From: Psychromonas arctica DSM 14288
GTDB taxonomy: Bacteria > Pseudomonadota > Gammaproteobacteria > Enterobacterales > Psychromonadaceae
Direction: 5' to 3'
Length of the DNA stretch: 64,000 nucleotides
Assembly (NCBI RefSeq): GCF_000482725.1
Contig: NZ_AXWP01000001.1
Span: 380,173 to 444,172, forward strand
Positions 53,275 to 63,229 of the stretch are shown piece after piece; the stretch's first letter is position 1; each line of letters starts with the position of its first letter. The notes beneath the pieces were generated by a model. It saw only the letters and a list, made by a program, of their open reading frames with translations, was not told the origin of the DNA and did not search any database. The position numbers were made by a program, and so were the translations under genes.

Positions 53275-53880
53275 CTATCTGGCGCTATAACGGCCCGGTT
53301 TATGGTTTATAACCAGTATTAAGTTATAGGAAATAGCACCAACGATGGATAAAGCAATGGCACTCAAATCAACAATGAAAACGGCAAGAATAAGAACAAT
53401 ACAATCCACAGCCATTTGAAACTTACCAATGGAGATACCGTGTTTTTTTGCTAAGTATTGCGCGAGAATAGTGAGGCCACCTAAGCTCGCTTGATGTCTA
53501 AATAATCCAAGTAAACCAGATCCCACCAATAATCCGCCAATGAACGCCGCATATATCGGATCCAAATATTTAAATTGCATAAAAGAAGGGGCGTATTCAA
53601 CAAAAATAGACAGAAGAAAAACTGAAATAAAGGTTTTTATTGTAAAAGCTAATCCCAGTTGTCGGTATGACAAATAGTAAAAAGGCAGATTAATAACAAA
53701 AAACACATCACTAAATGAATATGAAGAGGCATATTGTCCTAAGAATGCTAAACCCGCCGTGCCACCAATAAGTAACCCTGTTGATTTGAAAAATGTAATG
53801 CCAAGTGCAGCAAGTAAAGTGCCGATCAGTATGCCTTGAGCATCTTCAAACAATGAGTGTTGAGCTGATTTTGTAGACAT
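53275..53880 (-). CDS. YitT-family membrane protein
   Basis: A 201-residue inner-membrane protein with five to six helices. The first has GILIGTLLAALGITFFKSTGLLIGGTAGLAFLG, and the middle has the family's FVINLPFYYLSYRQLGLAFTIKT and GGLLVGSGLLGLFRHQASLGGLTILAQYL (around residues 115-143, quoted in part). This matches the YitT/DUF161 family, which has no settled transport substrate. The C-terminal DUF2179 domain found in longer YitT proteins is absent. It is monocistronic with long flanking spacers. Confidence 0.85.
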   Translation of the reverse strand: MSTKSAQHSLFEDAQGILIGTLLAALGITFFKSTGLLIGGTAGLAFLGQYASSYSFSDVFFVINLPFYYLSYRQLGLAFTIKTFISVFLLSIFVEYAPSFMQFKYLDPIYAAFIGGLLVGSGLLGLFRHQASLGGLTILAQYLAKKHGISIGKFQMAVDCIVLILAVFIVDLSAIALSIVGAISYNLILVINHKPGRYSAR

Positions 53881-54434
53881 AAGGAGCCTAATTATATGTT
53901 TGAGAATAAAAACTAAGGATAAATTAATGTACTTTGAATGTTTGAAGCCCTTTAGGTCATTAACGACCTATTCCACTTCTTTACAACAAACTATTAAAAA
54001 TTAAAGAATAATTAGCAACAATTAACAATTAATAGCAATAATTAGACCAATAGTTAATATTCAATACCCCACATAACAATGGCGCTAATCTAGTTCTGTT
54101 TTAGCTATAAAACAACCTCATTATCAAAGAAAGTTGCATTAATAGGGTGCAACAATCACAAATACTTGCATTGAAATTGCACACGTCACTTTTTAAAGGA
54201 CTATCTTTCAACATTCCTACGTTAAGAGGGGATGTTCTATTTATTCAAAGTAGTAAAGACATGAGCATTGCACTATCGAAACAACGGTATGGCAAACAAA
54301 GGTATGAATAAGTCAGGTAATAAAAAAGCAGATACCATTATTGGCATCTGCTTTACTTAACACTTAACTCTTAACACTAAGAACTAAGCACGTAACCTAC
54401 TAAGCGGTGATGTTTTAGGTCTCTCTACAAGATG
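53881..54434. other. Intergenic region, YitT promoter side and MDR terminator
   Basis: A 554-bp spacer, AT-rich, with short repeated words AATTAGCAA/AATTAACAA around 54010-54045. It ends in the terminator at 54325. No reading frame is convincing. Confidence 0.4.
54325..54353 (-). terminator. Rho-independent terminator of the MDR gene
   Basis: On the minus strand AAAGCAGATGCC-AATAA-TGGTATCTGCTTTTTTA forms a 12-bp stem with one wobble, followed by T residues, 82 bp after the stop at 54435. Confidence 0.85.
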
Positions 54435-55562
54435 TTATTTTTGAGGGGTAATGAGGTATTTTTCACCCGTTGCTTGCTTAGAATAAGCGGCTATTGACTG
54501 TAGTTGTAATGCTTCAGACAATGACACTTCATGTGTGTAGTGGCTAGCAAAGGTGGTGGTGATTTCATCTGCTACACGTTGTCGCATTGCAGCTACCGTT
54601 TCAGTGCCTAATTTACCAAGCGCATTGAATAATAAGAATCCATTCACACCCCAAGCAAAACCAAAGTTACGATTTATTGTAATAGGACCGCGATTTAATG
54701 CGCCATAAATATAAACTTGTTTGAACGTGTCAGAGCCGTAAATAGTATGCTCTTTCATGTCACGTGCTGCAGCGACTTCCATACAGTTAAGAATATCACT
54801 GGTTAATTGACCACCACCAATCGGATCAAATGCAATCGTTGCACCTGTTTCAATAATTGCTGCGGTTAAGTCATCAAGGAAAGACTCACTGCTTGAGTTC
54901 ACAATGTATTTAGCGCCCATGTCGCGTAATAGTGTTTCTTGTTCAGGTTTGCGCACAATATTAATTAAATCAATACCGTCTGCAATACAAATACGGTTTA
55001 ACATTTGCCCGAGATTAGAGGCTGCGGCTGCATGAATTATCGCCTTATGACCTTCTGCTCGCATGGTTTCAACCATTGTTAATGCGGTAAGCGGGTTAAC
55101 AAAAGACGATGCGCCTTGCTTAGCCGTTGTGCCTTCTTTTAATACAAGGCAGCTCTTTATATTAGCACAATGATATTGGCGATAAGTACCACCACCAATC
55201 ACTGCAACCATTTTACCCATTAGGGCTTGTGCCGCTGGGGATGGGCCAGCTGCGACTACTGTTCCAGCACCTTCGTTGCCAACAGGGGTTGCTTTACCAA
55301 CGCGTGTTTTAAGCGAAGGCATAAACTGAGCTGGTACATCTGCGCTAATAATAGGGTTGTTTTCTGTACCAGATTGGACTGCCGTTGATAGATCTGCCGC
55401 GCTAAATAGAACACCTAGATCTGATGGATTTAAGGGCGCTGCTTCAATGCGAATAACCACTTCATCGGCGCTAGGTTGTGGCATCTCGATGTTTTGTAAG
55501 GCAAGTGTTAGTTTGTTATCTTCGCTGATAGTTGAAGTCAGTTGAATATTGGTATTTGTCAT
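54435..55562 (-). CDS. MDR-family NAD(P)-dependent oxidoreductase
   Basis: A 375-residue medium-chain dehydrogenase/reductase without zinc-ligand motifs. NPSDLGVLFSAADL (about 51-64) and GNEGAGTVVAAG (about 94-105) mark the catalytic domain. The dinucleotide-binding loop reads HAAAASNLGQML (about 177-188), an unusual A-A-S-N-L-G form in place of GxGxxG. It resembles quinone oxidoreductase-like and trans-enoyl reductase-like proteins. The substrate is unknown. GGAGA precedes the ATG. A GST gene lies upstream in the same direction, 123 bp away, so they may be co-regulated. Confidence 0.85.
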   Translation of the reverse strand: MTNTNIQLTSTISEDNKLTLALQNIEMPQPSADEVVIRIEAAPLNPSDLGVLFSAADLSTAVQSGTENNPIISADVPAQFMPSLKTRVGKATPVGNEGAGTVVAAGPSPAAQALMGKMVAVIGGGTYRQYHCANIKSCLVLKEGTTAKQGASSFVNPLTALTMVETMRAEGHKAIIHAAAASNLGQMLNRICIADGIDLINIVRKPEQETLLRDMGAKYIVNSSSESFLDDLTAAIIETGATIAFDPIGGGQLTSDILNCMEVAAARDMKEHTIYGSDTFKQVYIYGALNRGPITINRNFGFAWGVNGFLLFNALGKLGTETVAAMRQRVADEITTTFASHYTHEVSLSEALQLQSIAAYSKQATGEKYLITPQK

Positions 55563-55685
55563 TTATATTATCTCCTGCAAATAAGTAAGGTATTAACTAA
55601 TTATTTTTTGGTTTGGTTATATTTTTATGAATGAACTAATTCAGTAAAAGAATCTTTTTATTTTCGTTTTAGTGTCATCAAGCAA

Positions 55686-56366
55686 TTACTGTTTAGCCTT
55701 TGATGCTCTTATTTGAGCGGTTACTTTTTTAATAAAGTCGGGCATATTTGCTAAGCGATCGGCTTCAATTTTTTGAGCAATCGAAGATTGACTCATAGAC
55801 TCATTCCATTCTGTCATTCCTGGAATCTCAGCCAGTACATCCCATTCAAGTTGGCTAGATGCAAATTTACTGACAATGCTATTAACATAATGTACGTAAA
55901 TGTCGGCCATAGTGAATTGTTCACCCGCAATCCAAGGTGAAAATTGAGATAAATGACTTATTGCAGTAATACCACGTTTTAATACTTGGCGTACTTCTGC
56001 TTTAACGGGTTCAGGCGCTTCAGTACCGGAAAGTGCATAAGGTATAAAACGTCTGCTTGGCAGTTCAAAGTAAAGCTCTGCTATTTTCATTATTTGACGC
56101 ACAACAGCTCGTTCGCCACTGTTTTCAGGGTAGAGTTGAATCTCAGGGTAAGTTTCTTCTAGAAAGTCACAAATAACACTCGACTCAGAAATATTTAAAC
56201 CTTCGGCAGTGGTGATAGCAGGTACTTTGCCTACAGGACTGATTGCTAATAATTCTTTGCTGCCCGCGTAGAGGAGGTTTTCTTGGAATGGTAATTGTTT
56301 ATAGAGAAGTACATGTTTCACTAGGTTGTAATAGTTACTAGCGGCAAAACCGTGCAAAGTTATCAT
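55686..56366 (-). CDS. Glutathione S-transferase family protein
   Basis: A 226-residue cytoplasmic GST. The N-terminal thioredoxin-like domain has LHGFAASNYYNLVKHVLLYKQLPF (about 4-27), with SNYYN in the catalytic-residue position, and VGKVPAITTAEGLNISESSVICDFLEETYP (about 45-74) with the cis-proline V-P and the E-S-S glutathione-binding pair. The C-terminal helical domain follows. A natural substrate cannot be inferred. It precedes the MDR gene on the same strand, which could suggest a joint detoxification function. Confidence 0.88.
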   Translation of the reverse strand: MITLHGFAASNYYNLVKHVLLYKQLPFQENLLYAGSKELLAISPVGKVPAITTAEGLNISESSVICDFLEETYPEIQLYPENSGERAVVRQIMKIAELYFELPSRRFIPYALSGTEAPEPVKAEVRQVLKRGITAISHLSQFSPWIAGEQFTMADIYVHYVNSIVSKFASSQLEWDVLAEIPGMTEWNESMSQSSIAQKIEADRLANMPDFIKKVTAQIRASKAKQ

Positions 56367-57109
56367 CGTTTACTCTTCTATTTGTAATGGAAAATATTAA
56401 CTAAAACATCAACAGCAAGCCTTAATATAAGATGGTTGTTAATTGCTTAAAAATGCAATTAAAGCATTTATATTTAAGACGTTGTAATCGTATTAAGGTT
56501 GCAATGTTTAAGCTAAATACATTATTACTGGTTTTAATGTGATGATATATGCTGCTTTATGTGAATCACTATTGCTTTTAAAGCAATAATAAAGAAAGTT
56601 ATGCTTAAAAAACATTCAATCATTGATGAAAATCACAACCGTATTTACTTTTTCGTTTATACGTAATGATCATTGGAATCGAATGGAGACCTGATTTATA
56701 TTCAGAATATAGTTATTATTCCGAATATAGGCCGTGGCGTTAATATTCATTTAGGTGTGAATTAGAAGGGGGCTGTATTGTTTGTGCCATTTTAAATAGT
56801 GCTCATATTAAATATAAGTTTTATCTATATTGTGTACTAGTAGAAGCATAAGAACATTTAGCTATTTTTGTTTTATGAGAAAATTCGGGGTTAGGGGAAA
56901 TCATCATGCTTACAAATAAAACAGTCATCTAGCACTTGCAGTGGACAGCCCCTGTTGTCATGATTGAGCTATTGATAAATAGGCTTTGATAACTGGATTC
57001 TGATAAATTGCTTTCCATACGTTGTGAAGGATTCACTGTTAAGTATTCATGCTTAAATAAACACCCTTAAATAATGACTCTTAAATAAACAAGCAAAATA
57101 GGGAACACA
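56367..57109. other. Long intergenic region with an ATTGCTTT palindrome
   Basis: A 743-bp spacer between divergent GST and acetyltransferase genes with no convincing frame. ATTGCTTT-T-AAAGCAAT at 56571-56587 is a perfect dyad about 205 bp before the GST start, operator-like. AAATGC-AATTAAA-GCATTT lies at 56451-56469. The word GAATATAG is repeated at 56704 and 56718 (TTCAGAATATAG / TTCCGAATATAG). Confidence 0.45.
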
Positions 57110-57694
57110 ATGAGCTTCTTAGAAAAACTAACTAAACCTGAAGCCTATACTGCGCAGTTTGAACCTTCAAACCTTGAACTGCAAAAGCCGGCCAAGCAAC
57201 TTTGTTGGGAGTTTAATCAAGCACAACCCAATGATGTGGATAAAAAAAGTGCAATATTAGCTAAGTTATTTGGAACCTATAATGACACAGTGTTTGTAGA
57301 ACAAACTTTTCGTTGTGACTATGGTTTTAATATCCATTTTCATGGCATTGCACTTATCAATTACAATTGTGTGATGCTAGATACTTCTCCAATTAATATT
57401 GGTGCCGGGGTATTTATTGCACCTGGCGTGTGCCTTAGTTGTGCAGGGCATTCCATCGATCCCCAAGAGCGCATAAAAGGGATCATCACATCTGCCCCCA
57501 TCACGATACAAAATGGAGTCTGGATTGGCGCTAATTCAACGGTTTGTGCCGGAGTCACCATTGGCAAAGGCAGTATTATTGGCGCGGGCAGTGTCGTCAC
57601 TAAAGATATTCCAGCTGGTGTTGTTGCGCTAGGCAGCCCTTGTAAAGTGCTGAGAAAAGTCACTGAACAAGATCGAATTGAAAAGTGCATATAA
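57110..57694 (+). CDS. Maltose/galactoside O-acetyltransferase-type (left-handed beta-helix) enzyme
   Basis: A 194-residue hexapeptide-repeat acetyltransferase. The N-terminal helical cap (about 1-60, with QPNDVDKKSAILAKLFG) is typical of the Maa/LacA/NodL group. The beta-helix has FRCDYGFNIHFHGIALINYNCVMLD (about 67-91), GAGVFIAPGVCLSCAGHSID (with the catalytic histidine in AGH), and GVWIGANSTVCAGVTIGKGSIIGAGSVVTKDIPAGVVALGSPCK (about 139-182, quoted in part). It transfers acetyl from acetyl-CoA to a sugar hydroxyl. The acceptor is unknown. Monocistronic, ATG after AGGGA. Confidence 0.9.
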   Translation: MSFLEKLTKPEAYTAQFEPSNLELQKPAKQLCWEFNQAQPNDVDKKSAILAKLFGTYNDTVFVEQTFRCDYGFNIHFHGIALINYNCVMLDTSPINIGAGVFIAPGVCLSCAGHSIDPQERIKGIITSAPITIQNGVWIGANSTVCAGVTIGKGSIIGAGSVVTKDIPAGVVALGSPCKVLRKVTEQDRIEKCI

Positions 57695-57953
57695 CAAATA
57701 CTAACAAACGAAAATAGGTACCGCACAGCCGAATCCATTTTGGAGGCTGCACAGGGGCATTTAACAATTGATAGCTTAATTAGTAGATAGTCGAGACTGT
57801 TGGTTAATAACAATTTTATCTGTAAACAACGTTGATTTGTCTGTTCTCTTATCGCGAGTCTCGTTAATATGTTATTGATAGCTTAATAATATCGGCATCT
57901 ACTTTTTTAGTGCCAGTATCCTGTAGCCGCAACTTATAGGAAGTAACCGGAAC

Positions 57954-59435
57954 ATGTCAAACTACGACCAACTTACCGCTCATTATCAAACAATCAATCA
58001 CTTCAACCACGCTCAATCTATGTTGGGTTGGGATGCCGCTGCGAACATGCCATCGGGTGGCAGTGATGCTCGCTCCCAGGCTATGGCAGAGTTATCAGTT
58101 CATATACATCGTCTATCGACACAACCGCAAGTTGAAGAATGGTTTGGCGAGGCCGAACAAGAGTCACTTAATTCAGAGCAACAATCTAGCTTACGTGAAA
58201 TGAAACGGCAATGGCAGCAAGCGACGATTGTGCCAGAGGACTTGGTTCAAGCACAATCTATCGCAGGTTCTAAATGTGAGCACGCTTGGCGTTCACAGCG
58301 TCAAGAAAATGATTGGACAGGGTTTGAAAAAAACTGGAAAGATGTTGTTAAATTATCTCGTGAAGAAGCTGAAATTCGCAGCGAAGGGCTGGGACTTAGC
58401 CCTTATGATGCGATGCTAGATAAGTATGAACCGGGAACAACAACCGCGTCACTTGATAGCTTGTTTTCAGATGTTAAGAGTTGGTTACCCGACTTAATTG
58501 AAAAAGTATTGCAGAAGCAACAATCACAATCGGTCATCATGCCAACAGGCAACTTTTCGGTTGCTAACCAAAAAGCATTGGGTTTAGAAACCATGAAGTT
58601 GTTGAAATTCGATTTTGACCATGGACGATTAGATCAAAGCGTGCATCCATTTTGTGGCGGCGTACCAACAGATGTGCGTATTACCACTCGATATGATGAA
58701 AAAGACTTTGTGCAAGCCTTAATGGGAATAGTCCATGAAACTGGTCATGCACGTTATGAACAAGGGTTACCAAAAGCATTGGCTGGATTGCCTGTTGGTG
58801 AAGCTCGTTCAATGGGTGTTCATGAATCTCAGTCACTCTTTTTTGAAATGCAGATTGGCCGTAGCAAACCGTTTATTTCTCACTTATCACGCCTTTCAGC
58901 AAACGCTTTTAACGTGCAAAAAGATCCCGTATTTGCAGAAGAAAACCTGTACAAAATATATACGCAAGTTGAAAAAGGTTTCATTCGAGTCGATGCTGAT
59001 GAAATTACTTACCCTGCACATGTGATCATGCGTTATGAAATCGAACGCGACTTAATCAACGGTGTTATCGAGCACACCGATGTGCCTGAATTGTGGGATC
59101 AAAAGATGAAAGCTTCGCTTGGTCTTTCCACTAAAGGTAATTACAAAAATGGCTGTATGCAAGATATTCACTGGACCGACGGCGCATTTGTTTATTTTCC
59201 TTCTTATACATTAGGTGCAATGTATGCGGCACAATATAAAGCGACAATGCAAAACACAGTGGATATAGACGGGGCGATTAAAAGTGGCGATCTCAGTCCT
59301 ATCTTCCAATGGTTGAGCGACAATATTTGGTCACAAGCTTCACTGCATACCACGGATGAGTTGATCAAACGTGCAACAGGTGAAACACTCAACGCGGACT
59401 ATTTCAGAAAACACTTGGAAGCTCGTTATTTATAA
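57954..59435 (+). CDS. M32-family carboxypeptidase (Taq type)
   Basis: A 493-residue zinc metallocarboxypeptidase. The zinc motif H261-E-T-G-H265 is followed by ESQSLFFEMQIGRSKPF, which holds the third zinc ligand glutamate (about residues 287-289). DVRITTRYDEKDF (about 241-253) and YPAHVIMRYEIERDLI (about 356-371) are further conserved blocks of the family. It removes C-terminal residues from peptides in the cytoplasm. No signal peptide is seen. Length is typical. A terminator follows, and the gene is monocistronic. Confidence 0.95.
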   Translation: MSNYDQLTAHYQTINHFNHAQSMLGWDAAANMPSGGSDARSQAMAELSVHIHRLSTQPQVEEWFGEAEQESLNSEQQSSLREMKRQWQQATIVPEDLVQAQSIAGSKCEHAWRSQRQENDWTGFEKNWKDVVKLSREEAEIRSEGLGLSPYDAMLDKYEPGTTTASLDSLFSDVKSWLPDLIEKVLQKQQSQSVIMPTGNFSVANQKALGLETMKLLKFDFDHGRLDQSVHPFCGGVPTDVRITTRYDEKDFVQALMGIVHETGHARYEQGLPKALAGLPVGEARSMGVHESQSLFFEMQIGRSKPFISHLSRLSANAFNVQKDPVFAEENLYKIYTQVEKGFIRVDADEITYPAHVIMRYEIERDLINGVIEHTDVPELWDQKMKASLGLSTKGNYKNGCMQDIHWTDGAFVYFPSYTLGAMYAAQYKATMQNTVDIDGAIKSGDLSPIFQWLSDNIWSQASLHTTDELIKRATGETLNADYFRKHLEARYL

Positions 59436-59459
59436 TGGTTGGTTAAATAACAGGGTTAA

Positions 59460-59490
59460 GGCTAGGCAGATTTCTGTCTAGTCTTTTTGC
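59460..59490 (+). terminator. Rho-independent terminator of the carboxypeptidase gene
   Basis: GGCTAGGCAGA-TT-TCTGTCTAGTC with one wobble, followed by TTTTT, 25 bp after the stop. A further 9-bp hairpin (ATGCCTTTA / TAAAGGCAT, 59550-59577) lies before the opposing gene's end. Confidence 0.85.
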
Positions 59491-59704
59491 TTTTAGTAAG
59501 TACGTGACTTAAATATTTAAGTTTTACCTACTTGTATGAACCACACGCTATGCCTTTAATTCGTGTAATAAAGGCATCATTAAAACTTATCAATCTCGCC
59601 GTTATATACTAGCGAAATAGGGCGGTACTTTGTCTTACCTCATTCATCAATAAGACGAATAAAAGTAAAGCAAGAACTGCCCCCACTGAGTTAAATGATA
59701 TAAA

Positions 59705-60625
59705 TTATTTTCCTGCCATTTTCATAATATAAAGCGCAGTCATTAAATCTAAATGGGCACCACCGCCATTTTTGAAAAGCGTTATTTCCGATTCGCTTTG
59801 GCGTCCTTGTCCGTCATTACACAGTTGATAAAAGTCTGCTAACACGTCACTTTCTTTAATTATTCCATCCTTTATTGGCTTCGCGAGCTCGCCAATATCA
59901 TGAATTGCAGTATCTCGTGAATCAACAAAGATTCGCGATTTGATTAATAGTGAGTCATCAGCTTCACGCATATCAGGACGATAGGCACCAATTAAATCCA
60001 CATGTGTGCCTGCTTTGATCCATTCACCTTTAATAAACGATGACGTTGACATGGTAGAAGAAGAGACAATATCAGCATTGCTTAATGCTTCAGGCAGATC
60101 TTGAATGGCAATAGCATTTTTTTCTTGCGCTAGTTTTTGGGCTTTTGCAAAGGTACGATTCCATACCTGAACCTTTTCCAGTTTAGGGAACAAAGCTCTA
60201 TAGGCATCAATCATTGATGATGCGACTGCTCCAGCACCAATAATGGTTAACACTCGACTATTTGGTCTCGCCAATAATTTAGCGGCAAATACTGAATCGC
60301 CAGCTGTTTTCCATTTTGTGACTAAATTGCCATCAATAAATGCTAATGGTTTTCCTGTTTCATCATCGAACAGGGTGAACACCGCTTGTACATTTGGGAG
60401 GGGCTCTGCGAGGTTGGCATTATTGGGAAAAATGGTCGCTGTTTTTACACCTATTCCCTTACCTTTGATCCATGCTGCTCGGTTTAATAGCGCATTGTCT
60501 CCTTGCTTGAATAAAATGTCATCGATATCAGCTTGGGGAGCTTGATGACCTTCATGCAAAGCATCACAAAGCGCTGTCCATGATAAATTATCCTTAACGT
60601 CTTCCGCATTAATAAATAAAAGCAT
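59705..60625 (-). CDS. Ornithine cyclodeaminase / mu-crystallin family protein
   Basis: A 306-residue NAD(P)-dependent enzyme. The Rossmann motif GAGAVAS (about 135-141) follows a segment ALLNRAAWIKGKGIGVKTATIFPNN (partly quoted; about 46-70) with the substrate-binding arginine and lysine. FIDGNLVTKWKTAGDSVFAAKLLA (about 96-119) with T-x-x-R replaced by T-K-W-K-T-A is a variant of the usual LT-x-x-RTAA. The family covers ornithine cyclodeaminase, alanine dehydrogenase and delta-1-pyrroline-2-carboxylate reductase. The variation leaves substrate open. It is divergent from a GlxA-type regulator that probably controls it. Confidence 0.85.
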   Translation of the reverse strand: MLLFINAEDVKDNLSWTALCDALHEGHQAPQADIDDILFKQGDNALLNRAAWIKGKGIGVKTATIFPNNANLAEPLPNVQAVFTLFDDETGKPLAFIDGNLVTKWKTAGDSVFAAKLLARPNSRVLTIIGAGAVASSMIDAYRALFPKLEKVQVWNRTFAKAQKLAQEKNAIAIQDLPEALSNADIVSSSTMSTSSFIKGEWIKAGTHVDLIGAYRPDMREADDSLLIKSRIFVDSRDTAIHDIGELAKPIKDGIIKESDVLADFYQLCNDGQGRQSESEITLFKNGGGAHLDLMTALYIMKMAGK

Positions 60626-60964
60626 GTAATTGAAATCCTTGGTTTAAGTTAACGTTTTTCTATCATACTCGTTTTGTGAAAATTAACCGACTGTGCGGTT
60701 CGCACAATTTTAAATTTATTTTTTAAGTTTAAAAAAATGTTTAATAGTTTTGCCCTGTCCGGCGACAAAATTGTCTGTTATCAGAATAACTTTTTAACAA
60801 CAATAAACAGACAAAGAAATAGATACCGAATCGCTTAGGAACATACGTCATCATTACCCCTACATGATTTATAATTTTTTGGCTGAATAAGGCGGTAATA
60901 TGTCCTTTCGGACAGCTGGTTGTGCGTATAATTCATATCACTAACTCAAATGGAAGTGATACCC
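60626..60964. promoter_or_regulatory. Divergent promoter region, OCD-family gene / GlxA-type regulator
   Basis: A 339-bp spacer. TGTCC-TTTC-GGACA (60901-60914) and TGTC-CGGC-GACA at about 60766 are two dyads sharing the TGTC half-site, possible operators. The rest is AT-rich and without reading frames. Confidence 0.45.
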
Positions 60965-61954
60965 ATGAAAATACAATATCCAATCAAAGTTGCTGTTATC
61001 GCTTATGATGGTGCAAATGCAGTTGATATTTTTGGTCCTTTACAAGTTTTTGCCAGTGCCAATGAAATGTATAAACGCATGCATTCTGAAAACTTTGATA
61101 TTTACGAAATAAAATTATTTAGTCTTACTCAACTGCAAATTAAACTTCATACGGGAACCAGTGTTTTAACTGATGGTGTGCTTGACGATCTTGTTCAATA
61201 TCAAGCTGATACTATTATGATCTCAGGAGGAGAGGTGGCATTGTCGTTAGCTGATCAACCTGAAGTGATTTCTCAATTACTGCCCATTATGGATCAAGCA
61301 AGGCGTGTATCTTCAGTATGTAGTGGGGCGTTTATTCTTGCCGCAACAGGGCTAATGGAAAACCGTCAAGCAACGACACACTGGGGGCGTTATGAGGAGT
61401 TTTCTACACGCTTTCCTTCAGTCACACTCAATATTGATGCTCTGTTTACTAAAGATGATAAGTATTACTGTTCAGCTGGTGTGACTTCAGGAATAGATTT
61501 GTCGCTTTATTTAATTCAAGAAGATTACGGGCATCGGATAGCTTTGGAGACCTCTCGCGAGATGGTTGCATTTTATCATCGTCCTGGTGGACAAAATCAG
61601 TTTTCTAGTATTAAAACCACTGTTAGCGCAAGCAGTGATGCGATAGTGCTAGCTCAGAATTGGATTGATAAAAACCTAAATAAGGTATTGATGGTAAGTC
61701 AGCTTGCAGAATTAGCGGCAATGAGTGTGCGTAATTTCTCTCGAAAATTTACACTGGAAATAGGTTTACCTCCTTCACGCTATATTGCCAAAGCGCGCTT
61801 TAACAAAGCACGTTTATTGTTGGAAGAAAACAACACATCAATACAACGAATCGCTTACTTATGTGGCTATGAAAATAGTGAATCTTTTAGGCGTTTATTC
61901 AAACGCGAGTTAAATATCTCACCTTCAGAATACCGCAAACGTTTTCATATTTAA
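60965..61954 (+). CDS. GlxA-type regulator (DJ-1/PfpI domain plus AraC helix-turn-helix)
   Basis: A 329-residue regulator. The N-terminal DJ-1/PfpI-like domain (about 1-185) shows VAVIAYDGANAVDIFGPLQVFASAN and the elbow SSVCSGAFILAATGLM, with the family cysteine. The C-terminal AraC domain has LNKVLMVSQLAELAAMSVRNFSRKFTLE (about 237-264, split) and IQRIAYLCGYENSESFRRLFKRELNISPSEYRKRF. Members control amino-acid and quaternary-amine catabolism. ATG 60965 is preferred to 60950 since GGAAG then serves as ribosome-binding site. The MFS gene follows 20 bp later; the OCD-family gene diverges. Confidence 0.88.
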   Translation: MKIQYPIKVAVIAYDGANAVDIFGPLQVFASANEMYKRMHSENFDIYEIKLFSLTQLQIKLHTGTSVLTDGVLDDLVQYQADTIMISGGEVALSLADQPEVISQLLPIMDQARRVSSVCSGAFILAATGLMENRQATTHWGRYEEFSTRFPSVTLNIDALFTKDDKYYCSAGVTSGIDLSLYLIQEDYGHRIALETSREMVAFYHRPGGQNQFSSIKTTVSASSDAIVLAQNWIDKNLNKVLMVSQLAELAAMSVRNFSRKFTLEIGLPPSRYIAKARFNKARLLLEENNTSIQRIAYLCGYENSESFRRLFKRELNISPSEYRKRFHI

Positions 61955-61974
61955 TTTAAAAAAGGACTGATTAG

Positions 61975-63114
61975 ATGAATGTTAGCATTATTGCCCTGTC
62001 TTTCTCCCAGAGTTGTTACTGGTTTGCTGTATTAATTGGGGTCAGTTTATCATCAATTATTGGTATTCAACTTGCGCCTTATTCTTCATTGGCGACTCTC
62101 CCATATGGTTTAGTAAGCTTAGGTGCTTTAATAGCGACTTATAAACTATCTATTTTCATGCAGCAACATGGGCGTCGTAAGGGCTTACGTCTCGGCGCAA
62201 TTGCAGGCGCTATTTCTGGTTTGTTGTGTATGTTAGCTATTTTACAAGAGAGTTTTTATTTGTTTTGTTTGGCGAATTTTTTAATGGGGATTTATCAGGC
62301 ATCCTCAGTTTTTTATCGACTAGCAGCAATTGATGAAACACCAATAGGTCAACATGGCCGTGTCATGGGCTTAGTGTTGTCTGGGAGCTTGCTTGCTGCT
62401 GTTTTAGGACCTAGTTTGGCGATGCAAGCAAATCAATGGATAAAACAACCTGCCTACCTAGGCGCATACTTAATGTTGACTGTGTTTACTATCATTGCCT
62501 ATTTTTTACTAGGTAAACTGAACGTTCAAGTTATTGCTCAACCTATAATTAAAAGCGCAAGCTCTCGCTTTATTAAACATTCAGGCTTTTTGATAGGAGT
62601 ATTTAATACAACCTTCACTCAGTTTGTGATGGTGTTGATGATGGTAGTGACACCCTTAGCAATGCATTCAGGTCATCACTCTACAAATCAAGGGATATCT
62701 GTTATCGGTTGGCACATTATTGGCATGTTTTTACCCTCATTTTTTAGTGGAAAATTGATTGACCGATTCGGCACAAAATCGATCACAATAACAGGCCTAT
62801 GTATCTTATCTCTTAGCGCAATGATGGCCATATTAGGGATGGAGTTGATCAATTACTACGTGAGTTTATTTCTACTCGGAATGGGATGGAATTTTATGTA
62901 TATGGCTGGCACTGCACAATACACAAAATCCATTGAACCAATAGAAAAAGGAAAAGCACAAGGAGTGTCTGAGGTGATTATTGCCTTATCAAGCATTATC
63001 GCGGTTATCAGTGGAGGAGTACTTATAAATTGGTTTGATTGGCAACAGATTAATCAGTGTGTTTTATTGATATTAGCCTGCATATTGTTACTTAATTTAT
63101 GGTTTAAAGATTAG
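61975..63114 (+). CDS. MFS transporter
   Basis: A 379-residue inner-membrane protein with about 12 helices and an MFS-type pattern. The loop between helices 2 and 3 carries QQHGRRKGLRLGA (G-R-R-K-G), and the second half has the matching FSGKLIDRFGTKSITITG (about 257-274). It probably moves a small compound by proton antiport. It begins 20 bp after the GlxA-type regulator with AAGGA, so the two form an operon. Together with the divergent OCD-family gene this suggests an amino-acid-derived substrate, but this is only context. Confidence 0.88.
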   Translation: MNVSIIALSFSQSCYWFAVLIGVSLSSIIGIQLAPYSSLATLPYGLVSLGALIATYKLSIFMQQHGRRKGLRLGAIAGAISGLLCMLAILQESFYLFCLANFLMGIYQASSVFYRLAAIDETPIGQHGRVMGLVLSGSLLAAVLGPSLAMQANQWIKQPAYLGAYLMLTVFTIIAYFLLGKLNVQVIAQPIIKSASSRFIKHSGFLIGVFNTTFTQFVMVLMMVVTPLAMHSGHHSTNQGISVIGWHIIGMFLPSFFSGKLIDRFGTKSITITGLCILSLSAMMAILGMELINYYVSLFLLGMGWNFMYMAGTAQYTKSIEPIEKGKAQGVSEVIIALSSIIAVISGGVLINWFDWQQINQCVLLILACILLLNLWFKD

Positions 63115-63229
63115 CTTATAAGCCCTAATGGGTAGCCTATTGCATACCTTTTGCGTCTTAAAAATGGAGACTTCATTAATTTTACTTCTGTTACCTTTTT
63201 ATATGCTATAAATGTTTTTTACGTTAGTT

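Noticed and set aside
56571-56587. Terminator at the ATTGCTTT dyad
   Set aside because: It lies upstream of both neighbouring genes, has a one-base centre and no T run, so an operator-like site is more likely.
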